This document shows, in pieces, positions 1 through 7,238 of a DNA stretch of 12,135 nucleotides (the stretch's first letter is position 1; each line of letters begins with the position of its first letter). The DNA lies in assembly GCA_001717015.1 (NCBI GenBank), contig MAGV01000073.1:1-12135 (forward strand). Direction: 5' to 3'. The notes under the pieces were generated by a model. That model was not told the DNA's origin, did no database searches, and saw only the letters and a list, made by a program, of their open reading frames with translations. A program made the translations under genes and the position numbers. This DNA is from Candidatus Methanosuratincola petrocarbonis (ex Vanwonterghem et al. 2016). Its GTDB lineage: Archaea; Thermoproteota; Methanomethylicia; Methanomethylicales; Methanomethylicaceae.

Positions 1-955
1 GAAGTCAGGCAGCGGGGGCGGCGGTTTCTCGGTCAAGAAGGAAGGGGCAGCGCAGGTCGTGCTGGTGGGGGCCACCGGCTCCGGCAAGAGCAGCATACTC
101 GCATACACTACCAACGCGAAAGTCGAGGTTGGCGACTACCAGTTCACCACCAAAGAGCCAGTACCGGGGATGCTTGACTTTGAAGACCTCCAGTTCCAGC
201 TGGTGGACACCCCGGCGATTTTTGAGGGGGCGAGTTATGGGCTCTCCTGGGGATCGCAGCTCATGAGCGTGATAAGGAATGCAGACGGCCTGGTGATCGT
301 GCTGGACGGATCCGATCCCGTCAGCCAGTATGGCATGGTAATTAAAGAGCTTGGAATGGCAGGGATAACGACCGACAGGTCTGCGAGGAAGATCGAGATC
401 GAGAGAACCACGGGCGGCGGGATCCAGATAGCATGCACCGGCAGGATCTCCTGCAGAGTCGAGGAAATCGACAAGATATTGAAGGAAGCAGGGGTCAGGA
501 ACGCGATCGTCAGGATATGGGGAGACGCAGGGAAGGAGGACATCATGGGGGCGCTGGAGCAGACTAAGAACTACAAGCCCTCGCTGCTCCTGATAAACAA
601 GGTTGACGCATACCCCGGGGCGCTGCAGGAATTCAAAAAGCTGGCTGGGAGGGAGGCCCTTGGGGTCTCGGCTCGGACTGGGGAAGGGCTCGGCAGCCTC
701 GGCAGGGAGATCTTCAGAATGCTCGGCATAATCAGGGTCTACACGAAGGAGGTCAGGGGGGAGCCAGCCAAGAAACCCATAGTGATGAAACAGGGCGCGA
801 AGGTCATAGATGTGGCGAAGGTGGTCCACTCGCACCTCTATAAGAACTTCAAGATTGCGAGGATCTGGGGGCCCTCGGCAAAGTATGATGCCGAGAAGGT
901 GGGGGCAGACCACGAGCTTGCGGACGGGGACATAGTGGAGATAAGGATAAAATAG
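1..955 (+). CDS. DRG/Obg-like GTPase with C-terminal TGS domain (5' end cut by window)
   Basis: The frame is open from the first full codon at position 2, and those residues (a Gly-rich stretch, then FSVKKEGAAQVVLVG) match the run into the G domain of DRG-type GTPases. The GTG at 59 is therefore internal and the true start lies outside the window. Visible motifs are G1 GATGSGKS (68-91), a G2-like FTT...PVPGML segment, G3 DTPA (206-217), G4 NKVD (596-607) and G5-like SARTGEG. The DRG-specific insert (RTTGGGIQIACTG and following) lies between G3 and G4. A C-terminal TGS domain ends in ADGDIVEI. DRG proteins bind GTP and act on ribosomes or RNA in the cytosol. Two features are odd: G1 differs from the usual GFPNVGKS type, and Ala replaces the last Gly of G3 (DxxG). 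A T5 run follows the stop. The family call is firm; the exact role, ribosomal or MCR-linked, is unknown. Confidence 0.88.
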   Translation, partial: KSGSGGGGFSVKKEGAAQVVLVGATGSGKSSILAYTTNAKVEVGDYQFTTKEPVPGMLDFEDLQFQLVDTPAIFEGASYGLSWGSQLMSVIRNADGLVIVLDGSDPVSQYGMVIKELGMAGITTDRSARKIEIERTTGGGIQIACTGRISCRVEEIDKILKEAGVRNAIVRIWGDAGKEDIMGALEQTKNYKPSLLLINKVDAYPGALQEFKKLAGREALGVSARTGEGLGSLGREIFRMLGIIRVYTKEVRGEPAKKPIVMKQGAKVIDVAKVVHSHLYKNFKIARIWGPSAKYDAEKVGADHELADGDIVEIRIK

Positions 956-957
956 AC

Positions 958-962
958 TTTTT
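958..962 (+). terminator. Short oligo-T tract after the GTPase gene
   Basis: Five consecutive T residues start two bases after the TAG stop of the GTPase gene. Archaeal RNA polymerase can stop at oligo-T without a hairpin, so this is a plausible weak terminator. The tract is short and no hairpin was identified. Confidence 0.3.
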
Positions 963-983
963 GGCTGCATCAGTCCGCCCAAG

Positions 984-999
984 CAGAAAGGATTATTTT
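984..999 (+). promoter_or_regulatory. Weak candidate archaeal promoter upstream of the marker 15 gene
   Basis: The A-rich CAGAAAG is followed by GATTATTTT. This resembles a BRE plus a poor TATA box and is the only AT-rich block in the 95-bp gap between the GTPase and marker 15 genes. A start site about 25 bp downstream would give a leader of roughly 30 nt. The match is weak, and transcription could instead run through from the GTPase gene. Confidence 0.25.
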
Positions 1000-1050
1000 G
1001 GGCGAGGAAGACGGAATATCGAAGGACATTCGTAGAGTCGGGTGGGGCAG

Positions 1051-2292
1051 ATGGTCAGGATAGCGCAAATATCATGCGGCTCCGAGTACAGCGGGATTCA
1101 GGCAGAGATCGAGAAGGCGGCAAAGATCGTTGGCGGGCAGATATTCGTGCCTGAGGTCGATGTATCGGAGATCAGGACGATTGAGGACGAGCTCGGTTTC
1201 CACGTGGCTAGCCCAGGACTGAGGGTGATGATGGCTAGGGCGAAGGCCATAGTAGAGGGGAGGGTCGATGCAGACGGGGTGTTCATTGCGACCTGCTTCA
1301 GGTGTGCTGAAGGAGCACTTGTGAGGAGCGTAGTCAGGAGGTACATCCAGAGCCAGACGAAGATCCCAGTAGTGACCTATTCGTTCACAGAGAGGACCAA
1401 AGCTGGGGCGCTACTGCTCCGCATGGAGGCACTGGTGAATATAATAGACAAGAAGCCCCTATTCGCAAGGATGAAGCAGGAAGGCATAACTGCCGGGATA
1501 GACTCGGGCTCAACGACAACGAAGGCCGTTGTTATGAAGGACAATGAGATCATAGGCCACGGTTGGGTGCCCACAACCAGCGTCCTGGACTCGGGCATGA
1601 CGGCGCTGAATCAGGCGCTCAAGGAGGCGGGCATTGACGAGTCCAGGCTAGAGGGGATCGGGGTCACGGGGTACGGCAGGACGATCCTAAAGGAGAAGTA
1701 CAAGGCACAGCTGGCAATGGAGGAAGTCTCAACTTGCTCGAAGGGGGCGCTGTTCCTGACCGACAAGCAGAGGGGGGATGCCACCGTCATAGACATCGGC
1801 GGCATGGACAACAAGGCAGTCACGCTCTACGACAGCATCCCTGACAGCTTCACTGTCGGCGGCGTCTGCGCTGGGGCCTCCGGAAGGTTCCTGGAAACCA
1901 CTGCCAAGAGGCTCGGCGTCCCGATAGAGCAGTTCGGGGAACTCGCGATGAAGGGGGACTGGAAAGCGGTCCCCATGAATGCATACTGCATCGTCTTCGG
2001 GCTGCAGGATCTCGTTGCGGGGCTCGCAGGCGGGGCAAAGCCGGAAGATGCGGCCGCAGCAGCCTGCCACAGCGTGGCTGAGCAGGTCTTCGAGCAGCAG
2101 CTCCAGGAGATAGACATAAGATACCCGATAATCCAAGTCGGATCGACGGCGCTTGTCAAGGGACTGGTAAAGGCACTCTCTGAGATACTCAGCGTCGAGA
2201 TGATAGTCCCCGAAAAACCCAACCTGATCGGGTGCGTCGGCGCAGCGGTGATGGTATCTGGCATGAAGGAGCTAGAGGAAACCAGAAAGTAG
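1051..2292 (+). CDS. Methanogenesis marker protein 15, BadF/HgdC-type ATPase
   Basis: About 413 aa, close to the family's usual length of just over 400. Residues 149-158 ([10 protein letters not shown]) are the ASKHA phosphate-1 loop, and DIGGMDNK near 248-255 is phosphate-2, with Met where HgdC-type activators have Gln. [13 protein letters not shown] (Cys273) and AYCIVFG (Cys313) fit the two cysteines that hold the intersubunit [4Fe-4S] cluster in HgdC-type activators. The N-terminal ~145 residues are an extra domain with Cys9 and a CFRC pair (Cys82, Cys85). Related activators use ATP to inject a very low-potential electron into a partner enzyme. An equivalent role in reducing MCR nickel is an inference. 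I prefer ATG 1051, because GGTG lies six bases upstream and [10 protein letters not shown] looks like a natural N terminus; GTG 1042 would add three residues. ycaO follows after 23 bp, so the two are probably co-transcribed. Confidence 0.9.
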   Translation: MVRIAQISCGSEYSGIQAEIEKAAKIVGGQIFVPEVDVSEIRTIEDELGFHVASPGLRVMMARAKAIVEGRVDADGVFIATCFRCAEGALVRSVVRRYIQSQTKIPVVTYSFTERTKAGALLLRMEALVNIIDKKPLFARMKQEGITAGIDSGSTTTKAVVMKDNEIIGHGWVPTTSVLDSGMTALNQALKEAGIDESRLEGIGVTGYGRTILKEKYKAQLAMEEVSTCSKGALFLTDKQRGDATVIDIGGMDNKAVTLYDSIPDSFTVGGVCAGASGRFLETTAKRLGVPIEQFGELAMKGDWKAVPMNAYCIVFGLQDLVAGLAGGAKPEDAAAAACHSVAEQVFEQQLQEIDIRYPIIQVGSTALVKGLVKALSEILSVEMIVPEKPNLIGCVGAAVMVSGMKELEETRK

Positions 2293-2315
2293 GTACGCAG
2301 AGGGATGCGCCGCAG

Positions 2316-3542
2316 ATGAACCTGAGATCGGTCCCCAAGGGATACACAGCAGGCACGCACAGGGAGATCCCCCCGGCTAAGACGCTGGAGCTAGTCAGCA
2401 GGGTCAAGGAAAAGGCAGGCATAACCAGGGTCGCGGAAATAACAGGGCTAGACCGTATCGGGATACCCATCTTCACATCGATAAGACCGATGGCATCGCA
2501 GGGGGCGGTCACAGTCTACACAGGAAAGGGCTGCTCCCAAGAGGAAGCAGAAGTTTCGGCAGTGATGGAGGGCATTGAGAGGTTCTCTGCAGAGCCCAGG
2601 GATTTCAGACTCGTGAGGGGGTCATACAGGGATCTCAGCCGGGAAAGGGAAATCCTGGATCCAAATCTGCTGATATTGCCCCGCAGGTACCAGTTTTCTG
2701 AGGAGATTGAGTGGGCTGAGGGGTACTCGCTCACTAGGGGAGGCGCAATACTTGTCCCAGCCGAGGCTGTTTTCCATCCATACAGCAGGCACAACCAGCT
2801 CTTCCGCACCAACACCAACGGACTCGCCGTCGGCAATGCGCTGGAGGAGGCAATTGTGCACGGGCTTATGGAGGTGATTGAGAGGGATGCCTGGTCCCTC
2901 TTCGAGGCAGGGAGGCTGCGAGGGAGGGAGCTCGAACTGTCGGGTTGCGGCAGCCCAATGGTCAGGGCGATGCTGGAAAAGCTAGAGAAGGCAGGCATTG
3001 GGGTCTATGCGAAGGACATCACCTCGGATGTGGGGATCCCAACAGTAGCGGTGGCCATCGACGACGAGATGACGAAGGATCCTGCGCTCCTCTCACTCGG
3101 CGTGGGGACGCACCTCGTGGCTGAGATCGCAGCCCTCAGGGCTTTGACCGAGGCCGTCCAGAGCAGGCTGACTACAATCCATGGGACAAGGGAGGATACA
3201 GTGAAGGCCGAATTCGCCAGGAGGATAGGTTACGAAAGGATGAAAAGGATAAACAGGAGGTGGTTCTCCCCATGCCCAGAGAGGGTCAGCCTTAGCGAGT
3301 TGAGGTCATTTTCTGGGAAGGATTTCCTCGAGGACATCAGGTACACGCTTGAGAGGCTAAGGGGCGTCGGACTCCAAGAGGCGATAGCCGTCGACCTCAC
3401 CCGGGGGGAGACAGGGGTACCTGCGGTCAGGGTCATAGTCCCCGGACTCGAGGTCTATGCCTTAGACAAGGAGAGAGCCGGGAAAAGGCTGTCAATGCAC
3501 CCAGACGCAGTGCATTCAAGTAGGGAAAATTTCCAGAACTAG
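2316..3542 (+). CDS. ycaO: YcaO-domain protein, McrA thioglycine synthesis (methanogenesis marker 1)
   Basis: 408 aa. YcaO enzymes use ATP to phosphorylate a backbone amide oxygen. In methanogens this family, with TfuA and a sulfur source, converts one McrA glycine to thioglycine. ATP/Mg-binding motifs are visible: SAVMEGIER (residues 81-89, the SxxxExxER motif), HGLMEVIERDA (182-192) and TEAVQSR (278-284, the ExxxQ motif). The C-terminal VPAVRVIVPGLEVYA block is typical of the methanogen type; there is no Pro-rich PxPxP tail of the azole-forming kind. The open frame extends back to 2232 inside the marker 15 gene, but that part reads as low-quality sequence, whereas MNLRSVPKGYTAGTHRE at 2316 is family-like. 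A purine-rich stretch about 11 bases upstream can serve as a weak ribosome binding site. tfuA follows after 14 bp. The likely substrate, mcrA, lies in the same window. Confidence 0.94.
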   Translation: MNLRSVPKGYTAGTHREIPPAKTLELVSRVKEKAGITRVAEITGLDRIGIPIFTSIRPMASQGAVTVYTGKGCSQEEAEVSAVMEGIERFSAEPRDFRLVRGSYRDLSREREILDPNLLILPRRYQFSEEIEWAEGYSLTRGGAILVPAEAVFHPYSRHNQLFRTNTNGLAVGNALEEAIVHGLMEVIERDAWSLFEAGRLRGRELELSGCGSPMVRAMLEKLEKAGIGVYAKDITSDVGIPTVAVAIDDEMTKDPALLSLGVGTHLVAEIAALRALTEAVQSRLTTIHGTREDTVKAEFARRIGYERMKRINRRWFSPCPERVSLSELRSFSGKDFLEDIRYTLERLRGVGLQEAIAVDLTRGETGVPAVRVIVPGLEVYALDKERAGKRLSMHPDAVHSSRENFQN

Positions 3543-3556
3543 GCTAGGAGACAGCG

Positions 3557-4240
3557 GTGCAGAAGATGAGGGTGATTGTATTCCTAGGGCCGAGCTTGGC
3601 ATGGGAGGATGCCAGAAAGGCCCTTAGCGGCGCAGAATACCTACCACCGGTGGCCAGGGGAGACATCATCAGGGCTGCTGAAGCTGGGGCGAAGGCAATA
3701 GCCCTGATTGATGGGGTCTTTTACCAGCAGGCAGCGGTCTCACACCGGGAAATACTCAAAGCAATGGAATTGGGTTCAAAGGTCTTCGGCGGCTCTAGCA
3801 TGGGCGCGCTGAGGGCATCCGAGCTGGATATCTACGGCATGGTTGGCGTCGGCACGATTTATGAATGGTATAAGTCAGGCAAGATACGGTCTGACGACGA
3901 GGTCGCCCTTGCATTCCACCCTGAAAGCCTCAAGCCGCTTTCTGAGCCTCTAGTGAACATCAGGGCAACGCTTGAGAAGGCGCTGGCTTCCGGGATGATA
4001 AACCAACAGGAGCACGAATCCATCCTCATTGCGGCGAAGGAAGTCCCATTCCAGCTGAGGAACTATCCGAGAATTCTCCAGAAGGCAATCCGCTTGGGAC
4101 TCAGCAGCACAAGGGCAGGAGAGATCCTAGAACTGATCAAGAATGTGCGTACAGACCTGAAAAGGGAGGATGCGATCAAAGTCCTGGAAAGGATCAGGGA
4201 ATGGGGGATGGTTGAAAACGCGGATTCCTGGGTCAAATAA
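3557..4240 (+). CDS. tfuA: TfuA-like protein, partner of YcaO in McrA thioamidation
   Basis: 227 aa. TfuA proteins work with YcaO and are thought to help deliver sulfur for thioamide formation. The N-terminal RVIVFLGPSL, the central ALIDGVFYQQAAVSHREIL and GGSSMGALRASEL (about residues 78-90) are family hallmarks, followed by YGMVGVGTIYEWY. Two starts are close. GTG 3557 has GGAG six bases upstream. ATG 3566 has GGTG six bases upstream and would give MRVIVFLGP, three residues shorter. I report the longer form, but the choice is open. The 14-bp spacing after ycaO indicates one operon and fits the known functional pairing. After the stop there is a 104-bp non-coding gap before atwA with no clear oligo-T terminator on this strand. 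Confidence 0.92.
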   Translation: MQKMRVIVFLGPSLAWEDARKALSGAEYLPPVARGDIIRAAEAGAKAIALIDGVFYQQAAVSHREILKAMELGSKVFGGSSMGALRASELDIYGMVGVGTIYEWYKSGKIRSDDEVALAFHPESLKPLSEPLVNIRATLEKALASGMINQQEHESILIAAKEVPFQLRNYPRILQKAIRLGLSSTRAGEILELIKNVRTDLKREDAIKVLERIREWGMVENADSWVK

Positions 4241-4290
4241 GAACTGTTGAAAGAAAAAAGGTCCCTTGAAGCATTACTATGTAATAACTA

Positions 4291-4303
4291 CAAAGATAAA
4301 TAC
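4291..4303 (+). promoter_or_regulatory. Candidate BRE/TATA promoter for atwA
   Basis: In the AT-rich 104-bp gap between tfuA and atwA, CAAAG followed by ATAAATAC resembles an archaeal BRE plus TATA box. A start site about 25 bp downstream would lie near 4320-4325, giving a leader of roughly 20 nt that contains GGGTG (4331-4335) before the ATG at 4345. This suggests atwA can be transcribed separately from the marker 15-ycaO-tfuA block. Confidence 0.45.
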
Positions 4304-4344
4304 AACGGTTTTCAAAATAGGTTGTCTTTAGGGTGTAGGGCACA

Positions 4345-5970
4345 ATGGGTGTTCCTTTCATAGAGATCAGGAATGTTTCAAAGTCGTTCAATGGGAACAG
4401 AGTCCTGGATAATGTTTCGCTAACCATAGAAGAGGGAGAAAGGGTTGGCATAATAGGCAAGAGCGGATCCGGGAAGACGGTTCTGCTCTCGATGCTTAAA
4501 GGGATAAGGGAATACAAGCCAGACTCGGGAGAGGTGGTTTTCCATGTTGCCGTGTGCGAACACTGCAAGACGGTAGAAGGACCGAGCTGGGCAAACAAGA
4601 AGTGCCCCAATTGCTGCCCTCACTGCCAAAAAGAGATGGAGAAGGCAGATGTGGATATTTACGGCGAGGATCCGAAGACCAAATGGCTGAGGCAGCGGAT
4701 AGCGATAATGTTTCAGAGGACCTTCGCGCTTTATGGCAGCCTTACAGTCTACGAGAACCTAGTCGAGGCGCTCAACAAGGTGTCCTCCGAGGATGCCAGC
4801 AGGAAGGCGCTTGAGATAGCCAAGGACATAGGTCTGGCAAACAGGCTACTTCACGCAGCAAGAGACCTGAGCGGTGGCGAGAAGCAGAGGGTAGTCCTCG
4901 GCAGGCAGTTGGCGATAAAGCCGCTGCTCCTGCTGGCTGACGAGCCCACGGGGACCCTAGACCCCCTGAATGCGGAGATGATCCACAAGATCATAAAGAG
5001 GGAGACTGGACCAGGCAAAAGCACGCTCATGGTCACATCGCACCTCCCTGGCGCTATAGAGGAGCTCTGCGAAAAGGCGTTGCTGCTAGAGGGCGGGAAG
5101 ATTAGTGCGATGGGGAGCCCCAAGGAGGTCAGTGCGAAGTTCCTTTCGAGGCTGACCCCAGAGGAGATCCCGAAGCCGCCTGAGCTCGGTGAGGTCATCC
5201 TGAGGGTGAAGGATCTGAAGAAGTATTACTTCTCGATAGACAAGGGGGTCGTCAAGGCGCTGGACGGAATCACCTTTGAGGTCAGGGAGAGGCAGATCTT
5301 CGGGATAATAGGGCTGAGCGGCGCAGGTAAAACAACGCTCTCTAGGGCTATAGTGGGCGTTACGCAGCCCACTTCAGGCACAATCGAGCTGAAGATCGGC
5401 GAGGAGTGGGTCAATATGCTGGAGCCGGGGCCGATGGGAAGGGGGAGGGCCACTCCATTCGTCGGGCTCTTGCACCAAGAGTATGCGCTCTATCCCCACA
5501 GGACGGTGCAGGAGAACCTTACCGATGCCATAGGGCTTGAGCTGCCAGACGAGTTCGCCAAGTTCAAGGCACAGAGCGTGCTCACGGCTGCAGGCTTCGA
5601 CGAAGCCACTATCGAGAGGACGCTCTCCAAGTATCCGGATGAGCTGAGCGAGGGGGAGAGGCACAGGGTTGCCCTTGCTCAGGTGCTTATAAAGGAGCCG
5701 ATCATAGTGCTCCTGGACGAGCCCTCAGGCACAATGGACCCGATAACCCAGCAGGACGTTGCAAGGTCGATAAAGAATGCGAGGAACGAGCTCGGTCAGA
5801 CGTTCGTGATAATATCTCACGATATGGGGTTCGTTGCAAACACGTGTGAAGACACGATACTGATGAGGAACGGGAAGATAGTCAGCAGGGGCAAGCCCTT
5901 GGATGTTGCAAAAGAGCTGACACCAGAGGAGAAAAACGAGCTAATGAATTCCAAAAACGGACTCCTTTGA
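4345..5970 (+). CDS. atwA: MCR activation ATPase, component A2 (twin ABC ATPase)
   Basis: 541 aa with two ABC nucleotide-binding domains and no membrane segment, as in component A2, the soluble ATPase needed for ATP-dependent reductive activation of MCR. Domain 1 has Walker A GKSGSGKT (38-45), Q-loop Gln124, signature LSGGE (175-179), Walker B LLLLADE (194-200) and TSH (231-233). Domain 2 has GLSGAGKT (323-330), LSEGE (434-438), IIVLLDE (453-459) and SH (491-492). Within domain 1 a Cys-rich insert (Cys71, 74, 87, 90, 91, 94) looks metal-binding. A CxxC...CxxC insert at this place is, to my recollection, a family feature; the extra CC/CxxC pair here is unusual. The ATG at 4345 follows GGGTG. 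The 3' end overlaps the opposing marker 2 gene by 30 bp. Ordinary ABC transporters are unlikely, given the fused domains, the Cys insert and the mcr context. Confidence 0.94.
   Translation: MGVPFIEIRNVSKSFNGNRVLDNVSLTIEEGERVGIIGKSGSGKTVLLSMLKGIREYKPDSGEVVFHVAVCEHCKTVEGPSWANKKCPNCCPHCQKEMEKADVDIYGEDPKTKWLRQRIAIMFQRTFALYGSLTVYENLVEALNKVSSEDASRKALEIAKDIGLANRLLHAARDLSGGEKQRVVLGRQLAIKPLLLLADEPTGTLDPLNAEMIHKIIKRETGPGKSTLMVTSHLPGAIEELCEKALLLEGGKISAMGSPKEVSAKFLSRLTPEEIPKPPELGEVILRVKDLKKYYFSIDKGVVKALDGITFEVRERQIFGIIGLSGAGKTTLSRAIVGVTQPTSGTIELKIGEEWVNMLEPGPMGRGRATPFVGLLHQEYALYPHRTVQENLTDAIGLELPDEFAKFKAQSVLTAAGFDEATIERTLSKYPDELSEGERHRVALAQVLIKEPIIVLLDEPSGTMDPITQQDVARSIKNARNELGQTFVIISHDMGFVANTCEDTILMRNGKIVSRGKPLDVAKELTPEEKNELMNSKNGLL
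5932..5936 (-). terminator. Candidate oligo-T terminator for marker 2 gene
   Basis: Read on the minus strand, five T residues begin a few bases beyond the marker 2 stop codon, inside the coding end of atwA. This is a plausible but weak archaeal terminator, and the A-run it mirrors may simply reflect Lys codons of atwA. Confidence 0.25.
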
Positions 5971-6870
5971 GAGATCCATGAACATTTTGCGGTCGCTGCC
6001 AAGCCTTACGCATATCTTTTTTGTGTCGTCGAATTTCCCCACAACTTCGGCTGAGAAGCCGGCGTCTCGTAGCTTCGACACCAATGAATTGTCATCAGAC
6101 GCGAATATGAAGCCCATTGCGGGGTAGGATATGAACCACTCTGAGATCGCAGTCCCTTCTGGTCTGGGTATCTTACCGGCGTCGACTTCAGCCCCGACCG
6201 AGCTGGCTTCACAGAGCATTGCCAGGCTGCCCAGGATTCCCGGGGCGCTTATGTCCCTTGAGGCTTTGACCAGACCCGACTCGACGGCTGTGATGATAGA
6301 CTCGATCATCGTCCCTAGCTCTGAACTGCCCTTTTTGAGCGTGCTGTCGAAGCATTTCACCCATCCCTTTACTCCGAAGGAGCCTTCGAGGTCGATCGCC
6401 ATCACGATGTTGTCCCCTGGGCGGGCAGAATTCCCCTTCGCCACACGCCTTGCAATGCCAACAACAGCTGCGTCGATTGCCTCGTATGAGGAGTCAGGGT
6501 GGGTATGCCCCTTCAAGAGCTTCAGACCGTACTTGTCCAGCCCTGCCTTTATACCCTGGGCCATCTTCCGCCTGCTCTCCTTGCTCCCGGACATCACATT
6601 CACGTAGCCCATCGGCCTGGCCCCCTTCACAACCACGTCGTTAACGTTGACGAGCACAGAGTAGTATCCAGCAAACCACGGATCTGACTTCACCAAGTCT
6701 TCGGTTATTCCGTCCGTGGACACGACTATGCTGACATCCCCGAGATCTATGAAGCCTGCATCGTCGTATTCATGCTCCCCCAGAATCGCTGTGATCTCGC
6801 CTATCTCGATCTTTCTCTTCAGTCCCTTGAAATTCTTCGCGACATCAATGATGTTCGAGAGGCTCTCCAA
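5941..6870 (-). CDS. Methanogenesis marker protein 2, PurM/ThiL/SelD-like (AIR synthase-related)
   Basis: 309 aa. The ATP-binding fold of the PurM/ThiL/HypE family is recognisable from STDGI (51-55), VNVNDVVVKGARP (74-86) and GHTHPDSSYE (121-130), followed by a PGD turn near 151-153. Family enzymes activate a substrate oxygen or metabolite with ATP. The substrate of the marker 2 subgroup, confined mainly to MCR-bearing archaea, is not known to me. The only start that avoids an upstream in-frame stop is TTG at 6870. GAGGG (6877-6881) six bases upstream supports it. The gene runs opposite to atwA, overlapping its 3' end by 30 bp, and diverges from the DUF2098-like gene across 65 bp. An ordinary ThiL or HypE role is less likely because of the surrounding MCR maturation genes. 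Confidence 0.88.
   Translation of the reverse strand: MESLSNIIDVAKNFKGLKRKIEIGEITAILGEHEYDDAGFIDLGDVSIVVSTDGITEDLVKSDPWFAGYYSVLVNVNDVVVKGARPMGYVNVMSGSKESRRKMAQGIKAGLDKYGLKLLKGHTHPDSSYEAIDAAVVGIARRVAKGNSARPGDNIVMAIDLEGSFGVKGWVKCFDSTLKKGSSELGTMIESIITAVESGLVKASRDISAPGILGSLAMLCEASSVGAEVDAGKIPRPEGTAISEWFISYPAMGFIFASDDNSLVSKLRDAGFSAEVVGKFDDTKKICVRLGSDRKMFMDLSKESVFGIH
6017..6022 (+). terminator. Candidate oligo-T terminator for atwA
   Basis: Six T residues lie about 45 bases beyond the atwA stop on the plus strand, antisense within the marker 2 gene. They could end atwA transcripts, but they also encode a Lys-Lys pair on the other strand, so the call is tentative. Confidence 0.25.
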
Positions 6871-6905
6871 TCCGATCCCTCAGGTTAATAGGAAAGAGGA
6901 GAGAT

Positions 6906-6920
6906 CAATATATAATAAAG
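6906..6920. promoter_or_regulatory. Shared divergent TATA region between marker 2 and DUF2098-like genes
   Basis: The 65-bp gap (6871-6935) holds one strong AT block, CAATATATAATAAAG. Read leftwards it is CTTTATTATATATTG, a good TATA box whose predicted start site lies near 6885, giving a leader of about 15 nt with the GAGGG site for the marker 2 TTG start. Read rightwards, AATATATAAT is 20-30 bp before ATG 6936, so that transcript would be leaderless or nearly so. The block may therefore serve both directions. Confidence 0.5.
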
Positions 6921-6935
6921 TTTTGTGGGGGGAAG

Positions 6936-7229
6936 ATGTTGAGGTTCAAGGAAGGGGACGCCGTAATCTACGAAAAGACAGGGACGAAGGGGAACGTCAC
7001 CAGGGTTGTCGAGATGGACGGGAAGACGTGGGCTGAACTGGACACTACGGGTCTCCTATACGACGAAAATGTTCTTGAGCCGACCGAGGAAAAAGTGGTG
7101 GCTGAGAAGCCGAGACCTGAGGTCGGGAAGGAAAGGTCAAAGAAAGAGGAAGCAGAGATCAGCGAGGAACAGCTTAAGGGCGGAGATATGACAATAGACA
7201 CCAGCGGAAGCTGCAGCGGCGCAGGGTGA
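6936..7229 (+). CDS. Small DUF2098-like protein of methanogens
   Basis: 97 aa. The first ~50 residues read as a small beta-barrel-like domain: FKEGDAVIYEKTGTKGNVTRV, then a DGKTWAELDTTGLLYDENVLEP stretch. This fits the DUF2098 family, found mainly in methanogens and without a known function. A Lys/Glu-rich linker (about 53-80) leads to a Ser/Gly tail, DTSGSCSGAG, with the only Cys. The ATG at 6936 lies just after a G-rich run and 20-30 bp from the TATA block, so the mRNA may be leaderless. The HAD gene follows after nine bases, and its ribosome binding site overlaps this stop codon, so the two are almost certainly co-expressed. The family call is from memory of the motif pattern and is less certain than that of its neighbours. 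Confidence 0.75.
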   Translation: MLRFKEGDAVIYEKTGTKGNVTRVVEMDGKTWAELDTTGLLYDENVLEPTEEKVVAEKPRPEVGKERSKKEEAEISEEQLKGGDMTIDTSGSCSGAG

Positions 7230-7230
7230 T
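7225..7230 (+). promoter_or_regulatory. GGTGAT ribosome binding site deciding the TTG start of the HAD gene
   Basis: A full GGTGAT, complementary to the archaeal 16S rRNA 3' end, spans the TGA stop of the DUF2098-like gene and lies eight bases before TTG 7239. It supports the non-ATG start and suggests translational coupling. Confidence 0.75.
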
Positions 7231-7238
7231 TCCCGCAG

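Noticed and set aside
59..61. GTG as the true start of the GTPase gene
   Set aside because: The frame is open and family-like upstream to the window edge (FSVKKEGAAQVV), so the gene is truncated by the window and does not start at this codon.
5..982. Long minus-strand open frame (325 codons) opposite the GTPase gene
   Set aside because: It is the antisense of a gene with clear GTPase and TGS motifs. Its translation is Pro/Leu/Arg-rich with no recognisable domain, as expected for a GC-rich shadow frame.
2232..2315. 28-residue N-terminal extension of YcaO overlapping the marker 15 gene
   Set aside because: The extension reads in a different frame through conserved marker 15 sequence and is unlike any YcaO N terminus, whereas ATG 2316 gives a family-like start.
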